Under the pieces are notes generated by a model. It had not been told where the DNA came from, made no database searches, and saw only the letters and a list, made by a program, of their open reading frames with translations. Made by a program: the position numbers and the translations under genes. From Nitrososphaerales archaeon (GTDB taxonomy: Archaea; Thermoproteota; Nitrososphaeria; Nitrososphaerales; CADDZS01): 64,000 nucleotides of DNA. This document shows, one piece after another, positions 25,747 through 34,545 of the stretch. Positions within the stretch are counted from its first letter, which is position 1; each line of letters begins with the position of its first letter. The stretch spans positions 1 to 64,000 of the forward strand of contig JASHOD010000036.1 in the NCBI GenBank assembly GCA_030041295.1, given 5' to 3'.

Positions 25747-26172
25747 AACTTGGAATCGATTGTCTCCCTTTCTCTTTCGAGGCTATGTTGCTATTCTAAA
25801 TCCAATTTTTTTCGTAGTGTTAACTTTTGTCCTATGTCAAGGGCGCTTGCGGTCCAAAATATGAACGGGATGAAGAAGAGATACACTTGCCTCGGAAGAG
25901 CGAAACGAGGAGGATGATAGCATGATCATCTTACACTCTCTGGATCCCGCACAAGCTTGCTCAACGATTGATTCTCCAAGAGTGATTGTAACATACCACT
26001 ATCTTGCCTCTCAGCAACAGAAGGCGATAGGACAAAGGGAGCCATCGAGTCTTTTTTGTGACCGAAGACTCGATCTGACCACATTATTTTCTTGATCGAG
26101 TAGCTACATAACGACTCTTGTCAAGTGTGAAGAAAAAGCCATCTAGAATTAGGGAAAGTAAATCACGTTCTC
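25747..26172. other. Intergenic region with a 10-bp hairpin
   Basis: No supported gene. A frame of 57 residues runs from ATG at 25922 to TGA at 26093-26095 on the plus strand but has no recognisable pattern. ATCGAGTCTT (26044-26053) and AAGACTCGAT (26065-26074) make a perfect 10-bp stem with an 11-nt loop, about 100 bases beyond the rhomboid gene's end. It could be a late transcript end or a regulatory element. Confidence 0.35.
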
Positions 26173-26953
26173 TCATACTGTTACGAGGAAAATAAGGAAC
26201 TGAATAATCGACCCTATCACCATTAGCGCGATGATCAGTCCTAGTACAATCTGATTGACTGTCGTGGACCTGGAACTTAATCCAATACCGGTATCGCTGT
26301 TTTTCAACGAATAATACAGAAGAGGGCCGGCAATGAACCCGGCGATCGATCCGCCTAAATGTGCAATCCAATCTATGCCTTGAACTCCAAATGGAGAGAT
26401 AAAACTGCTTCCTATGAATAATATCAAAAAAAGGGCCAAGGTCGCTCCAACAATTCGTTTCTGTTCCGCCCAATTGTATGCGAATGCGGCAGCGAAAATG
26501 CCGAATATTCCTCCCGAGGCTCCGGCACTTGCGTAGTAAGGTCCTTCGAATAGTGTGAAGATGTTTCCTAGAATTGCGGCGAAGAAGAAAATGGCAAAGT
26601 ATCTAGTCTTGTTGAACGTCTCAGGAAGAAAGAGTTCGAGCACTATTACTGCGAGCGCGTTGAAAAGTGCGTCCTCGAATGAGTCTGTCACAAATATTGA
26701 AGTGAACAGCTGCCAATATGCATGCCCGAATACCATCCCGTTCTGCTGAGCCAGTAAATCTGTTACATTCGGACAAGACGAGGCGAGATAGCAAAGAGTT
26801 ATCGAATCTCCAATTTCTCCGATGATAAACCCGATTATGATAGCGCTTGCCAGAATATACCCTGGCCTAATTTTGCTCAGAATTCTTTGGAACTGAAATT
26901 TAGAGTCTTCGAAATCAAAGGATAGGCGCGTTTATCTCACCGACATTCTCCAT
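26173..26953 (-). CDS. Rhomboid-family intramembrane protease, needs a +1 frameshift
   Basis: The rhomboid core is clear: WQLFTSIFVTD, the Ser site in ASAGASGGIFG and the His site in DWIAHLGGSIAGFIAG. Starting at the ATG of 26736 would remove the first membrane helix. The frame stays open upstream, encoding QRILSKIRPGYILASAIIIG and a Cys-containing loop, but has no start codon. An ATG at 26953, about 40 bases after a TATA-like AAAATTTATG, opens MENVGEINAPIL and then meets TGA. Skipping one base at CTT TGA (26915-26920) joins the two frames. CTT TGA is the known +1 slip site of bacterial RF2. A mutation or sequencing error would look the same. Confidence 0.68.
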
Positions 26954-27027
26954 ATTGCTAAACAAGTTAGAACCCCAGATGTACTCCATAAATTTTCCAT
27001 TGTAGTTGACTTATGATTATCTAGTCG

Positions 27028-27068
27028 ATGAGTTTGCTCCGCTCTCTTGGAGTTTTGCAAAAACTCAT
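27028..27068. promoter_or_regulatory. Mutually exclusive hairpins before the zinc-ribbon pseudogene
   Basis: AAAACTC (27060-27066) can pair with GAGTTTT (27050-27056) across a 3-nt loop, or its near-identical segment AAACTCAT (27061-27068) can pair with ATGAGTTT (27028-27035). Only one can form. This is the geometry of an attenuator, and it lies 18 bases before the open frame. No leader peptide or ligand site is seen. Confidence 0.3.
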
Positions 27069-27085
27069 TAGCTAGCATTCTTTAG

Positions 27086-27742
27086 CTGTCGCCCAAGTCG
27101 AAATGCTCAAATTGCGGACAGACCCTGGGAGCAGTTGGTCACATTTGGAATGATCAACTGCTCTGTGAAAAGTGCTATTCTAAACTATCCGCTAACTCTT
27201 CGCAGAGCCCGTCGTCACCATCCTCAACAGTTTTTATCGCAAAACACGACGACCAAGAGCGCGCTCAAGCTTCTGCCAGTATCGAAGAAAATCCGCCCGC
27301 CAATATTGCGCAGGCACCAAGTTCGTCAAATCAAGAGCTCAACGCGCAACCCAATAATACCGTATTGCTTTATCCAGCCGAACATGTGCTTTGGAAAAGA
27401 ACTTTCTCAAAGCGGATAATTCATCGGAATCCGACGTTTAAAGATGTAATCACAAATGAAATGGCTCTCGTGCTGGATGACACAATACGCTCGATAGTCC
27501 GAGCATGTCCCTTGCGAAATGCTGTCATCGTCGTAACAAATACGAGAAGGGATTCAAATCAAACTAGAAAGGGATAAGGATCCGAGGGACATTATGCAAG
27601 TGCAGGGTTAGGAACTAGTCACATGGTAGGAGACATTCAGTTTCTACTGAGTGGTAATATCATAATGACACTTCACAACGTTACAGACCCCCACGGCCTA
27701 AAACAGCTGATCGAAGGTACTATCAAAAGCATGCGGCAGTAA
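27086..27742 (+). pseudogene. Zinc-ribbon/PH-domain protein with internal stop
   Basis: One frame is open from 27086 to 27742 except for a TAA at 27575-27577. It starts with a zinc ribbon (KCSNCGQTLG ... LLCEKCYSK), then a disordered Ser/Gln/Asn linker and a domain like bacterial PH domains (VLLYPAEHVLWKRTFSK, RNAVIVVTNTRR; after the stop VGDIQFLLSGNIIMTLHNV, TDPHGLKQLIEGTI). Both halves belong to the same domain in the same frame, so the stop is a nonsense change or is read through. No ATG, GTG or TTG begins the zinc ribbon; a CTG stands at 27086. The gene is probably inactive, ending 1 bp before a convergent gene. Confidence 0.55.
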
Positions 27743-27743
27743 A

Positions 27744-28127
27744 CTACTTCCGTTTGTTTTGAGAAGATGCCACTGGTATTTTCTCACCTTTCGCGAGCAT
27801 CTCCAGTATTTGGTCTCCAAGAGTATTAGTGTTCATTGGATCTGTTGAGACTAGTAAAATATGATCACCGTCGACATTGAAAGTGTAGATATTCACGCGC
27901 TCTCTTTTATCCAAAAGGAAACTGCGCCTGCCAAGATACTTGTTCCAATCGTGTCCCATTCTATGCATAGTCGTCCATTGCAGATATAGCTGCTCAGCTT
28001 TTGAAGCAGGCTCGAGCGATTCCGTGTTAGCACGCATACCTCCTTTCAGTACCTTTCCCCCGGGCCCGATTACCGCGGCAAAACGGACGTTAGGGTTTTG
28101 CTTTAACACCTCTTCGATACTGGCCAA
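27744..28127 (-). CDS. Roadblock-like protein (DUF6659 type)
   Basis: 127 residues. It begins with a helix (MASIEEVLKQNPN), then a strand with FAAVIGPGGKVLKGGM, a long helix with LYLQWTTMHRMGHDWNKYLG, a strand LDKRERVNIYTFNVDGDHIL and a final helix. This is the usual shape of a thaumarchaeal roadblock-like family, which I associate with DUF6659. Such proteins may sense or relay signals by dimerising; no direct evidence here. It is the third gene of a possible unit with the two genes at 28193 and 28427. Confidence 0.58.
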   Translation of the reverse strand: MASIEEVLKQNPNVRFAAVIGPGGKVLKGGMRANTESLEPASKAEQLYLQWTTMHRMGHDWNKYLGRRSFLLDKRERVNIYTFNVDGDHILLVSTDPMNTNTLGDQILEMLAKGEKIPVASSQNKRK

Positions 28128-28192
28128 GGAAGTGATCGAAAAACAGCCATGGAATTTCGAGTATAAAAGAAAAGCCTTTCCAAGCTAGTCAA

Positions 28193-28420
28193 CTACTTTT
28201 TCTTATCTGTAAATTGATGCCGTTGATATATCAGCGAAGATTCCTTTGGGTGGTAGCAACGATAACAAATTGGAAAATTATCCTTGACGGTGAAGCTGGG
28301 AACAGTATAGTTAGCGCCTTTTTTAAATGTAAAAGGAATAATTAATTTGCATTTTGAACATTTCAGCTGATTTGTTTCGAGTTTGTTCAAGAGCTCTGGA
28401 TCCAATTGTTTCTTGATCAC
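28193..28420 (-). CDS. Small CxxC zinc protein
   Basis: 75 residues. CSKC is at about residues 21-24 and CYRC at about 52-55, forming one zinc site around a beta-rich centre (IIPFTFKKGANYTVPSFTVK). The tail is basic. No named family is recognised. It starts 6 bp after the end of the upstream gene, so the two are probably co-transcribed. Confidence 0.55.
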   Translation of the reverse strand: MIKKQLDPELLNKLETNQLKCSKCKLIIPFTFKKGANYTVPSFTVKDNFPICYRCYHPKESSLIYQRHQFTDKKK

Positions 28421-28426
28421 CCGTGA

Positions 28427-28879
28427 TCAGTCTAATACCATCCTTACTTCGTCGCTTGTCGGCTGTTGATTTCGGCTGCCTCCCCTTTCTACACGCTTGT
28501 CTTCTATGGACCTGATCTTGGAAGGTGTTCGGATGACAAGCTCATTCGTTTTTCGGTTGAATGTGGCCGTGATGCTCTTTCCCAAAAATAAAGAGAAAGA
28601 AAGACGTTCCGAAGCATTAGAAAAGTAAGTAACCGTACCATCGTTATCCACTTCCAGTCTTCCCATCTTTGTTCGTGCCTCAAACACCTCGCCGGAAATT
28701 GGAGCGTAAAGTTCCAATCTTAATGTCTGTTTCTCAACCTTGTTGATCTCAGCTATTCCATCCGGAGCCTTTCTCCCTCCTGAGGTCAATTCAAAATTCA
28801 ACACGGGCATTGTCCCGTCAACAAGAAAATTATATTGTTTTGATTCTAGCCTTTCGTAGGCTCCAGTCTGATCTGCCAT
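28427..28879 (-). CDS. Unrecognised beta-rich protein
   Basis: 150 residues from the ATG at 28877-28879 (the frame extends to 28942, but the shorter start gives MADQTGAYERL and a more usual N-terminus). It is beta-rich (LRLELYAPISGEVFEART, LEVDNDGTVTYFSN, SITATFNRKTNELVIRT) with a polar C-terminus. No family is recognised. It heads a unit with the CxxC protein downstream. Inverted repeats lie upstream at 29015-29071. Confidence 0.5.
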   Translation of the reverse strand: MADQTGAYERLESKQYNFLVDGTMPVLNFELTSGGRKAPDGIAEINKVEKQTLRLELYAPISGEVFEARTKMGRLEVDNDGTVTYFSNASERLSFSLFLGKSITATFNRKTNELVIRTPSKIRSIEDKRVERGGSRNQQPTSDEVRMVLD

Positions 28880-29014
28880 TTTTTCATAATCTCCTAGAGA
28901 GGAATGAAAATACTTCTTGGTGGTAAAGAGAAAGTATCTCAAGATATAAATGAAGATGAAAACGGTTTTGTAAAGTTCTCAGGACTTTGCCCTTTATAGG
29001 AGTAAAATCAATTA

Positions 29015-29071
29015 TTTTCACCCAAAGAGCATCCATTCTGCACTTAAAAGAAACATGCACTTGGGTGAAAA
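29015..29071. repeat. 11-bp inverted repeat
   Basis: TTTTCACCCAA (29015-29025) and TTGGGTGAAAA (29061-29071) are perfect reverse complements, 35 bases apart. They lie between divergent genes, 136 bases before the 28879 start. They could be a regulator site, a large hairpin in RNA or the trace of a mobile element. Confidence 0.5.
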
Positions 29072-29144
29072 ACGAGAGCGGGTCCCTCAAATATGATCGT
29101 AGTTATTGACATGCAAAAGGCAGGGTCCGTAAACAGCTCATTAA

Positions 29145-29206
29145 GGGGCTGCGCGCCGACGTCAGCGGGCCCCGGGTAGAGGGTATATGAAGGACTGATG
29201 TACCCT
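29145..29206. ncRNA. GC-rich double hairpin, possible small RNA or leader
   Basis: In an AT-rich gap, 29145-29176 is strikingly GC-rich. GCTG (29148-29151) pairs with CAGC (29163-29166), and GGG before it can pair with CCC at 29170-29172 after a GGG bulge. AGGGTA (29180-29185) pairs with TACCCT (29201-29206). No coding frame explains this. It sits about 110 bases before the methyltransferase start but upstream of that gene's TATA box, so it is more likely a separate RNA than a leader. Confidence 0.33.
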
Positions 29207-29264
29207 TAGTTACAAATCTTCTATTATAAAGAGCGCCCGCCAGCGAAATCAAGCGACTATTGAG

Positions 29265-29273
29265 AATATAAAA
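29265..29273 (+). promoter_or_regulatory. TATA box for the methyltransferase gene
   Basis: AATATAAAA, with initiation expected near 29296, 17 bases before the TTG start at 29313. Confidence 0.55.
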
Positions 29274-29312
29274 AGGAGAGAAGTCAACAATTACAATCGA
29301 GGGTATGAATCC

Positions 29313-29897
29313 TTGGAAGAGGAACAATTTGCGAGAGCTCTCTTAGCTCATGAAAGAAGAGAATGGCAAAATCCAGATCAGATTGTTGATGAAATCGGTG
29401 TTGAACGTGGAATGTCGGTCGCCGATCTAGCATGTGGTCCCGGTTTCTTTGTTGTCCCACTTGCTAAGAAAGTCGGCGACTTCGGGCGAGTTTATGCTGT
29501 TGATAAAAGTAAAGTTATGTTAAGCTATCTCAGATCCACGCTTGATCGAGCCAAGATAGATCGCGACACTGTTGATGTCATCGAAGCTGACGTGTCTAAC
29601 ACTCGAATACCTTCCTCGAAATGCGATGTTGTTTTATTTGCAAACGTGTTGCATGACTTGGAAATTCCCAGTGAGTTTCTTTCCGAGGTGAAGAGAATTT
29701 CAAAGACGGGCGCAAAGATCGTGGATATCGACTGGCGAGATACTGACCAAGAAATCGGTCCTCCTCTTGATATTAGGCTGAGCGAAACCATATCTCTCGA
29801 AATTCTCAGGAGCAACGGTTTTGAACTCGACGAAAAAATAAACGCGGGCCCATATCACTATGGTTTAGTCCTTCATTACACGAAGGCAAAAGTCTGA
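29313..29897 (+). CDS. Class I SAM-dependent methyltransferase
   Basis: 194 residues from a TTG start. Motif I reads VADLACGPGFFVVPLAK (about 39-55), motif II VYAVDKS (about 65), motif III VIEADVS (about 90) and motif IV DVVLFANVLHDLE (about 103-115). The spacing matches UbiE/Coq5-like small-molecule methyltransferases. The methyl acceptor is unknown. A TATA box at 29265-29273 supports the start, since the nearby ATG at 29304 is out of frame. Confidence 0.88.
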   Translation: MEEEQFARALLAHERREWQNPDQIVDEIGVERGMSVADLACGPGFFVVPLAKKVGDFGRVYAVDKSKVMLSYLRSTLDRAKIDRDTVDVIEADVSNTRIPSSKCDVVLFANVLHDLEIPSEFLSEVKRISKTGAKIVDIDWRDTDQEIGPPLDIRLSETISLEILRSNGFELDEKINAGPYHYGLVLHYTKAKV

Positions 29898-29939
29898 AGA
29901 ATTCAACTAAGAAATCCGGCACTCTCAACCCTAGAACGC

Positions 29940-31184
29940 CTAGCTCGGGCTTGATTCATGTTTTGGACTGTCCATTTTCGACTTTGTCAGGACTAGAAGG
30001 AGAACAAGCGCGCTCACTCCAATTAGAGAATTCACATAAAATGGGAACTTGGCGTCCGCATAGTATAGGAAGCCTGCCAAAGATGCGAAGGGTACCGCGA
30101 CTAGGAAGGAGGCAGAATAAAAGGAACCCATCGATATTCCCCGAGCTTTCGCGTCAGTGGCATTGGCAAGCCAAGCGTTAACTGCGGGACCGTCCATTAC
30201 GCCGAAAACAGACCAAACTGCGATACCGAGAAGCGCCACAGGAAGATCTCCTCTCGGTGCAAAAACGAAAATGAAGATGGTCGAGCTCTCGCCAATCCAG
30301 CTTATGATTATAGTCGTTCTCATTCCGATTTCATCAGATAATTTTCCGAATGGGAGTCTTGTCAGCGCGCTAATTAGCGCAATGATTCCAAACATATAGC
30401 CTAGCAATTCGTAATTCAGACCAAGCTGGTTTTGTCCGTAAAGCGGCAAGATGTACGAACCTTGATCAATTATCAGATTGTAAAAACTGTAGACAAGCAT
30501 CAACGTCAATAGAACTCGGTTATTGAAGACTCTCGCAATGTTACGGAAATAAGACGACGGTTTCTTGAACTCAGCTTCCCTTTTTTCGTCTTTTTCTGAA
30601 GTACGTAGTGTCTCTCGAGCGAAAACTGCCCTAATTAATGTCGCGACAAGGACCAGCGATCCTCCGAGTAAGAAAAGTGGAAAATAATTAGATGAACTGT
30701 TGAAAAGTGCGATTCCCCCTATTATAGGCGAAAGACTTGGAAGAATATAGGTCAGCATCTGAAATTTTCCGAAAGCCGAACCTCTCTTTTTCGGATTAAC
30801 AGATTCAGCCACCATAGCATTTGATATAGAAAGAAACGATGTTCCTACACCGGTAATTGGAAATGCTATTGCGGCTAGAATGAAAATGTGTGAAAATGCA
30901 AGTATAAAGACTCCTACAGAAGAGATTATTCCGGCCATCGTCACTACGATCTTGCGACCGTAAATGTCTGCGAGAGCTCCTGCAGGAGCTGCTCCCAAGC
31001 CGATGGCGAGAAGCCAAGCAGTGTAAATGAGACCAACGACTGGAGCCGATGCATTAAAGTTTCGAGAATAGTACAAAGGGAGAAAGGATACCCAAGTATA
31101 AGCCCCGAAAGTCGCAACCATCGAACTCATTCCAAGTACGACTACGTTACGCTCGAGACCTTTTTCGTAAGTAGCTTGGACCAA
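29940..31184 (-). CDS. Major facilitator superfamily transporter
   Basis: 414 residues with about twelve membrane helices. The signature loops are present: GALADIYGRKIVVTMAG between helices 2 and 3, and a second-half equivalent LPFGKLSDEIGMRTTIIISW. The middle loop is cytosolic and charged (TLRTSEKDEKREAEFKKPSS). Pattern suits drug/metabolite exporters. It converges on the methyltransferase gene and diverges from the FAH-family gene. Confidence 0.9.
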   Translation of the reverse strand: MVQATYEKGLERNVVVLGMSSMVATFGAYTWVSFLPLYYSRNFNASAPVVGLIYTAWLLAIGLGAAPAGALADIYGRKIVVTMAGIISSVGVFILAFSHIFILAAIAFPITGVGTSFLSISNAMVAESVNPKKRGSAFGKFQMLTYILPSLSPIIGGIALFNSSSNYFPLFLLGGSLVLVATLIRAVFARETLRTSEKDEKREAEFKKPSSYFRNIARVFNNRVLLTLMLVYSFYNLIIDQGSYILPLYGQNQLGLNYELLGYMFGIIALISALTRLPFGKLSDEIGMRTTIIISWIGESSTIFIFVFAPRGDLPVALLGIAVWSVFGVMDGPAVNAWLANATDAKARGISMGSFYSASFLVAVPFASLAGFLYYADAKFPFYVNSLIGVSALVLLLVLTKSKMDSPKHESSPS

Positions 31185-31356
31185 TCTGTGTTGCTGGAAA
31201 GGCCATCTTGACAGCCGTATTTGAATCTAGCAGAATCTGGCATCTGTTTTCGTGTGATCTCATGGCAATTTCCAATCTTCGTTTTTGTTATGAGCCGAAC
31301 TTTTTATCTATCGTGTAACTAATTTTTGCAACAAAAAGGGAGCGAATGCAACTACA

Positions 31357-32343
31357 ATGAAGATCGTTACTTTTGAAGAACCTCATTATCACAATGAAAG
31401 ACTAGGACTTTGGATTGAGGCGGATAATGTCGTGGATGCCAATTACGCATATGCGAGAATGTTACAAGACCAGGGCGAGGATTATCCTTCGAGATTTGCT
31501 GCCGCCTTTGTCCCTCCAAATATGATCGAATTTCTTGAAGGTGGGGAAAAATCCATGAAGGCGATGCGTGAGACTGAAAAATTCGCGAAAGAAATTGGTG
31601 TTTCGAAATTAAAGGGTTCTAATGATGGAGAAGCAGTGTTTGAATTCTCAAAAGTGAAAATCAAAGCACCGATACCAAAGCCAGGAAAGATCATTCACAC
31701 GGCAGGAAATTTTAGAGAGCATGCTAACGAGGGGTCAAGCTCTGGATGGGAATTTCCAATGCCTCATTGGATATCTTTCCTAAAGAGTCCATCTGCCATC
31801 GTAGGGCATGAAGCTCAAGTTATCTGTCCAAAGTTCACTAAAATGCTCGATCATGAAATAGAACTAGCAATTGTAATTGGACGCAAGTCGAAAAGGCTTA
31901 CTAAAGAGAAAGCATGGGATGCAATAGCTGGATTTACCATTTTCAATGACATAACTGCCCGAGACCTTCAAAAGGAGGAAATGAAATCGGGCCTATTGAA
32001 TTTTGGAAAGAATATGGACACATTTGCTCTTTTCGGGCCTTGCTTTGTCCCAAGAGATGATATCGGGAATGTTCAAAAGTTGAAGATTGAATGTAGAGTG
32101 AACGGCGATCCACGCCAGGTGAGTAACACGAATCATCTCTCTGTTTCTGTTCCCGAAATAGTCGAGCACTATTCTTGGGTCACACTTTTTCCGGGCGACA
32201 TCGTTACTACCGGGACAGTCTCTGGGGTCGCCGCGTTCAGAAAAGAACCCGAAAAGTTTTTTCTCAAGCCAGGGGATGTCCTCGAATCCGAGATTGAGAA
32301 TATAGGAACACTACGAAATTATATTGTAGCGGAAAAGGAATAA
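31357..32343 (+). CDS. Fumarylacetoacetate hydrolase family protein
   Basis: 328 residues. The C-terminal FAH domain begins near residue 108 (GKIIHTAGNFREHANE) and shows the metal ligands in DHEIELAIVIG and FTIFNDITARDLQ, then LFPGDIVTTGTVSGVA. The N-terminal 100 residues form the smaller family domain. Relatives hydrolyse C-C bonds in aromatic degradation products or decarboxylate oxaloacetate. The substrate is unknown, and no aromatic pathway is seen nearby. A T-rich TATA element (TTTTTATC, about 31303-31311) precedes the start. Confidence 0.9.
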   Translation: MKIVTFEEPHYHNERLGLWIEADNVVDANYAYARMLQDQGEDYPSRFAAAFVPPNMIEFLEGGEKSMKAMRETEKFAKEIGVSKLKGSNDGEAVFEFSKVKIKAPIPKPGKIIHTAGNFREHANEGSSSGWEFPMPHWISFLKSPSAIVGHEAQVICPKFTKMLDHEIELAIVIGRKSKRLTKEKAWDAIAGFTIFNDITARDLQKEEMKSGLLNFGKNMDTFALFGPCFVPRDDIGNVQKLKIECRVNGDPRQVSNTNHLSVSVPEIVEHYSWVTLFPGDIVTTGTVSGVAAFRKEPEKFFLKPGDVLESEIENIGTLRNYIVAEKE

Positions 32344-32433
32344 TCTTCGGATTAGGAGTACAATTGCTGATTATTCAAAATACAGAATATTCAAATTGAG
32401 AGACGCTAACATTCCTACAATAGTGGGAGATTA

Positions 32434-34316
32434 TTGCAGACCGAGATGTCAGCGACGAATATCTTGAGCCCGCAGCTCCCGATAAAGGGTATAAAATTTC
32501 GACAGAACTCGGGCTGGAAAACTCTCAGCCTCAGCAAGGTCTCGAATGACTACAAACCCATATCTGACTACGGAGTGGTAGGAGACCAGAAAACTTGCGC
32601 TCTAGTCGGACTCGACAGTTCGATCGACTGGTTTTGTGTTCCTCGATTTGATTCTCCGAGCGTATTCGGAGCAATCCTAGACATAAGGAGAGGCGGCAGG
32701 GTTAGGATACTGCCTGATGGTAAACAGGATGAATTTGAAGTGATTCAGTACTATGAAGAGCAAACCAACATCCTCGTAACAGAATTCAAAAATGAAGCTG
32801 GGCATTTGAAGGTAACCGATTTCATGCCTTGTTTCGAAGTGGACAAGGTAACAGTCGCTCATGGTGAAATCCAAAGGCGTGTTGCGTCATTCCTGGAGTC
32901 AGGCGACTTGGCGATATGGGATACAGATTCACCTCAAACGACAATGAGGTTCGACAAGATCTAGCTCTTCTAACCAAAGATGAGTTCGAGTCCGGGGGTC
33001 GTGGGGGTCTAGAATTTCATTCTCAACTCTCGAAAGACCGCAGCCCCAAAGATTTCGTTCTGAGAATAGGCGGCGTCGAACTCCACGATGGCCAAAACGC
33101 TTACACAGGTGCCAAGCTTGAATACACGAGGAACTATTGGAAAAACTGGATATCGAGCGCGAAAGTAACTGGTAAATGGAAGAATTACATCCTTCGCTCA
33201 GCACTCTTGTTAAAGCTCCTCGTGTACTTTCCAACCTGCGCCATAATTGTAGCTCCGACTACTTCGCTTCCCGAGGCGATAAGAGGCGAACAAAACTGGG
33301 ATTATCGATATTCATGGATCAGAGATTCGTCGTTTGTTCTTTGGGCGGCACACTCGATTGGTCTAGAGGATCTTGAATCGGGTTACTACAAATGGATCAC
33401 AAGTCTTTACTTCATGTTGGCTAACAATCTGCAGGTGATGCTAGGCGTTGCGGGAGAACGAGACTTCGGAGAAAGACTACTAGACGGTCTGACAGGCTAT
33501 AGAGGTTCTTCACCGGTGCGAACAGGAAACGGGGCTTGGAAACGGTTACAGCTCGATGTATATGCAATCTTGCTTGATGCAGTGTATTTTTCCACAAACA
33601 TGGGAGAGGAATTTCTCGAGACGCGTACGACTATATCGTAAAATTGGTGTTAAGGCAGTGGAGGACAATTGGACGAAACCCGAATGCGGGATATGGGAAG
33701 TTCGCAAACAGAGACTGCACTTTGTCTATTCAAAGATGTGGTGTTGGGTCGCAATGGATAGAGCCTTGCGAATCGCAAATTCATTGGGAGAAGAAGAGGA
33801 CGCTCATAGATTTGCAATGCTGCGCGACAAGATAAAGGAGACGATAATCGAGAAAGGGCACGACAAACAAAGCGATCCTTTGTGGAATCTTTCGGATCAA
33901 AAGAGCTAGATGCGGCGAATTTACTCATGCCTCAAATGAGGTTCATTGACCCAAAGGATCCAAAAATGGTTTCCACGTAGAATCAAACCATGAAAGAACT
34001 ATCCGAGAATGCCTTTCTTCGGCGTTATAACGCAAACGACGGCCTAAAGAGTGAAGAAGGCGCATTTCTGATTTGTAGTTTCTGTCTTGTCAATTGTTTA
34101 ACTCTCGCCGGAAGGCTCGAAGACGCAGAGAAGCTTTTCGACGCTTTACTTAGTTATTCGAACCATCTGGGGCTATTTTCTGAAGAAATTGAACCCAAGT
34201 CTGGCGAAATGCTTGGAAATTTTCCGCAAGCGTTTACGCATATGGGACTAATAGCTGCGGCAGTCCAGCTAACGAAGGCTATGGACGAGAGAGATAAACA
34301 GGAGATGCCCCTGTAA
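32434..34316 (+). pseudogene. Decayed GH15 glucoamylase/trehalase-like gene
   Basis: Pieces of a GH15 enzyme appear in order but in different frames: SDYGVVGDQKTCALVGLDSS then SIDWFCVPRFDSPSVFG (N-terminal part), GEQNWDYRYSWIRDSSFVLW (catalytic barrel), TKPECGIWEVR (general acid) and GEMLGNFPQAFTHMGLI (C-terminal end). Frame changes are needed near 32930, 33622, 33642 and 33866, and an in-frame TAG stands at 33978-33980. At the first break about 30 residues after EIQRRV also seem missing. So many lesions mark a pseudogene. The intact enzyme would have hydrolysed alpha-glucans or trehalose in the cytosol. Confidence 0.85.
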
Positions 34317-34545
34317 ACGGGGTAATGCAAGGTTCCGAAGAGTAAGAATTGTATTGGATCCTTGGTTTTTTCTCTGCTAGGAATATCATCATGTCAAACC
34401 AAAGACGGTTGAACGTCAGCTTTTGGCCAAAGTAGATATGGACGACAAAAGTCATCATGTAAAGAGAATCCGCCTGAGAGGCAAGGATTCCCATTAGGCA
34501 AACTCAGATCATCTTAGAAAATTGCGAGCAAAAGGAGAAGACGCA

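Noticed and set aside
25922-26095. 57-residue plus-strand frame
   Set aside because: No motif or promoter; its end lies within and beyond the 10-bp hairpin. Left as an intergenic note.
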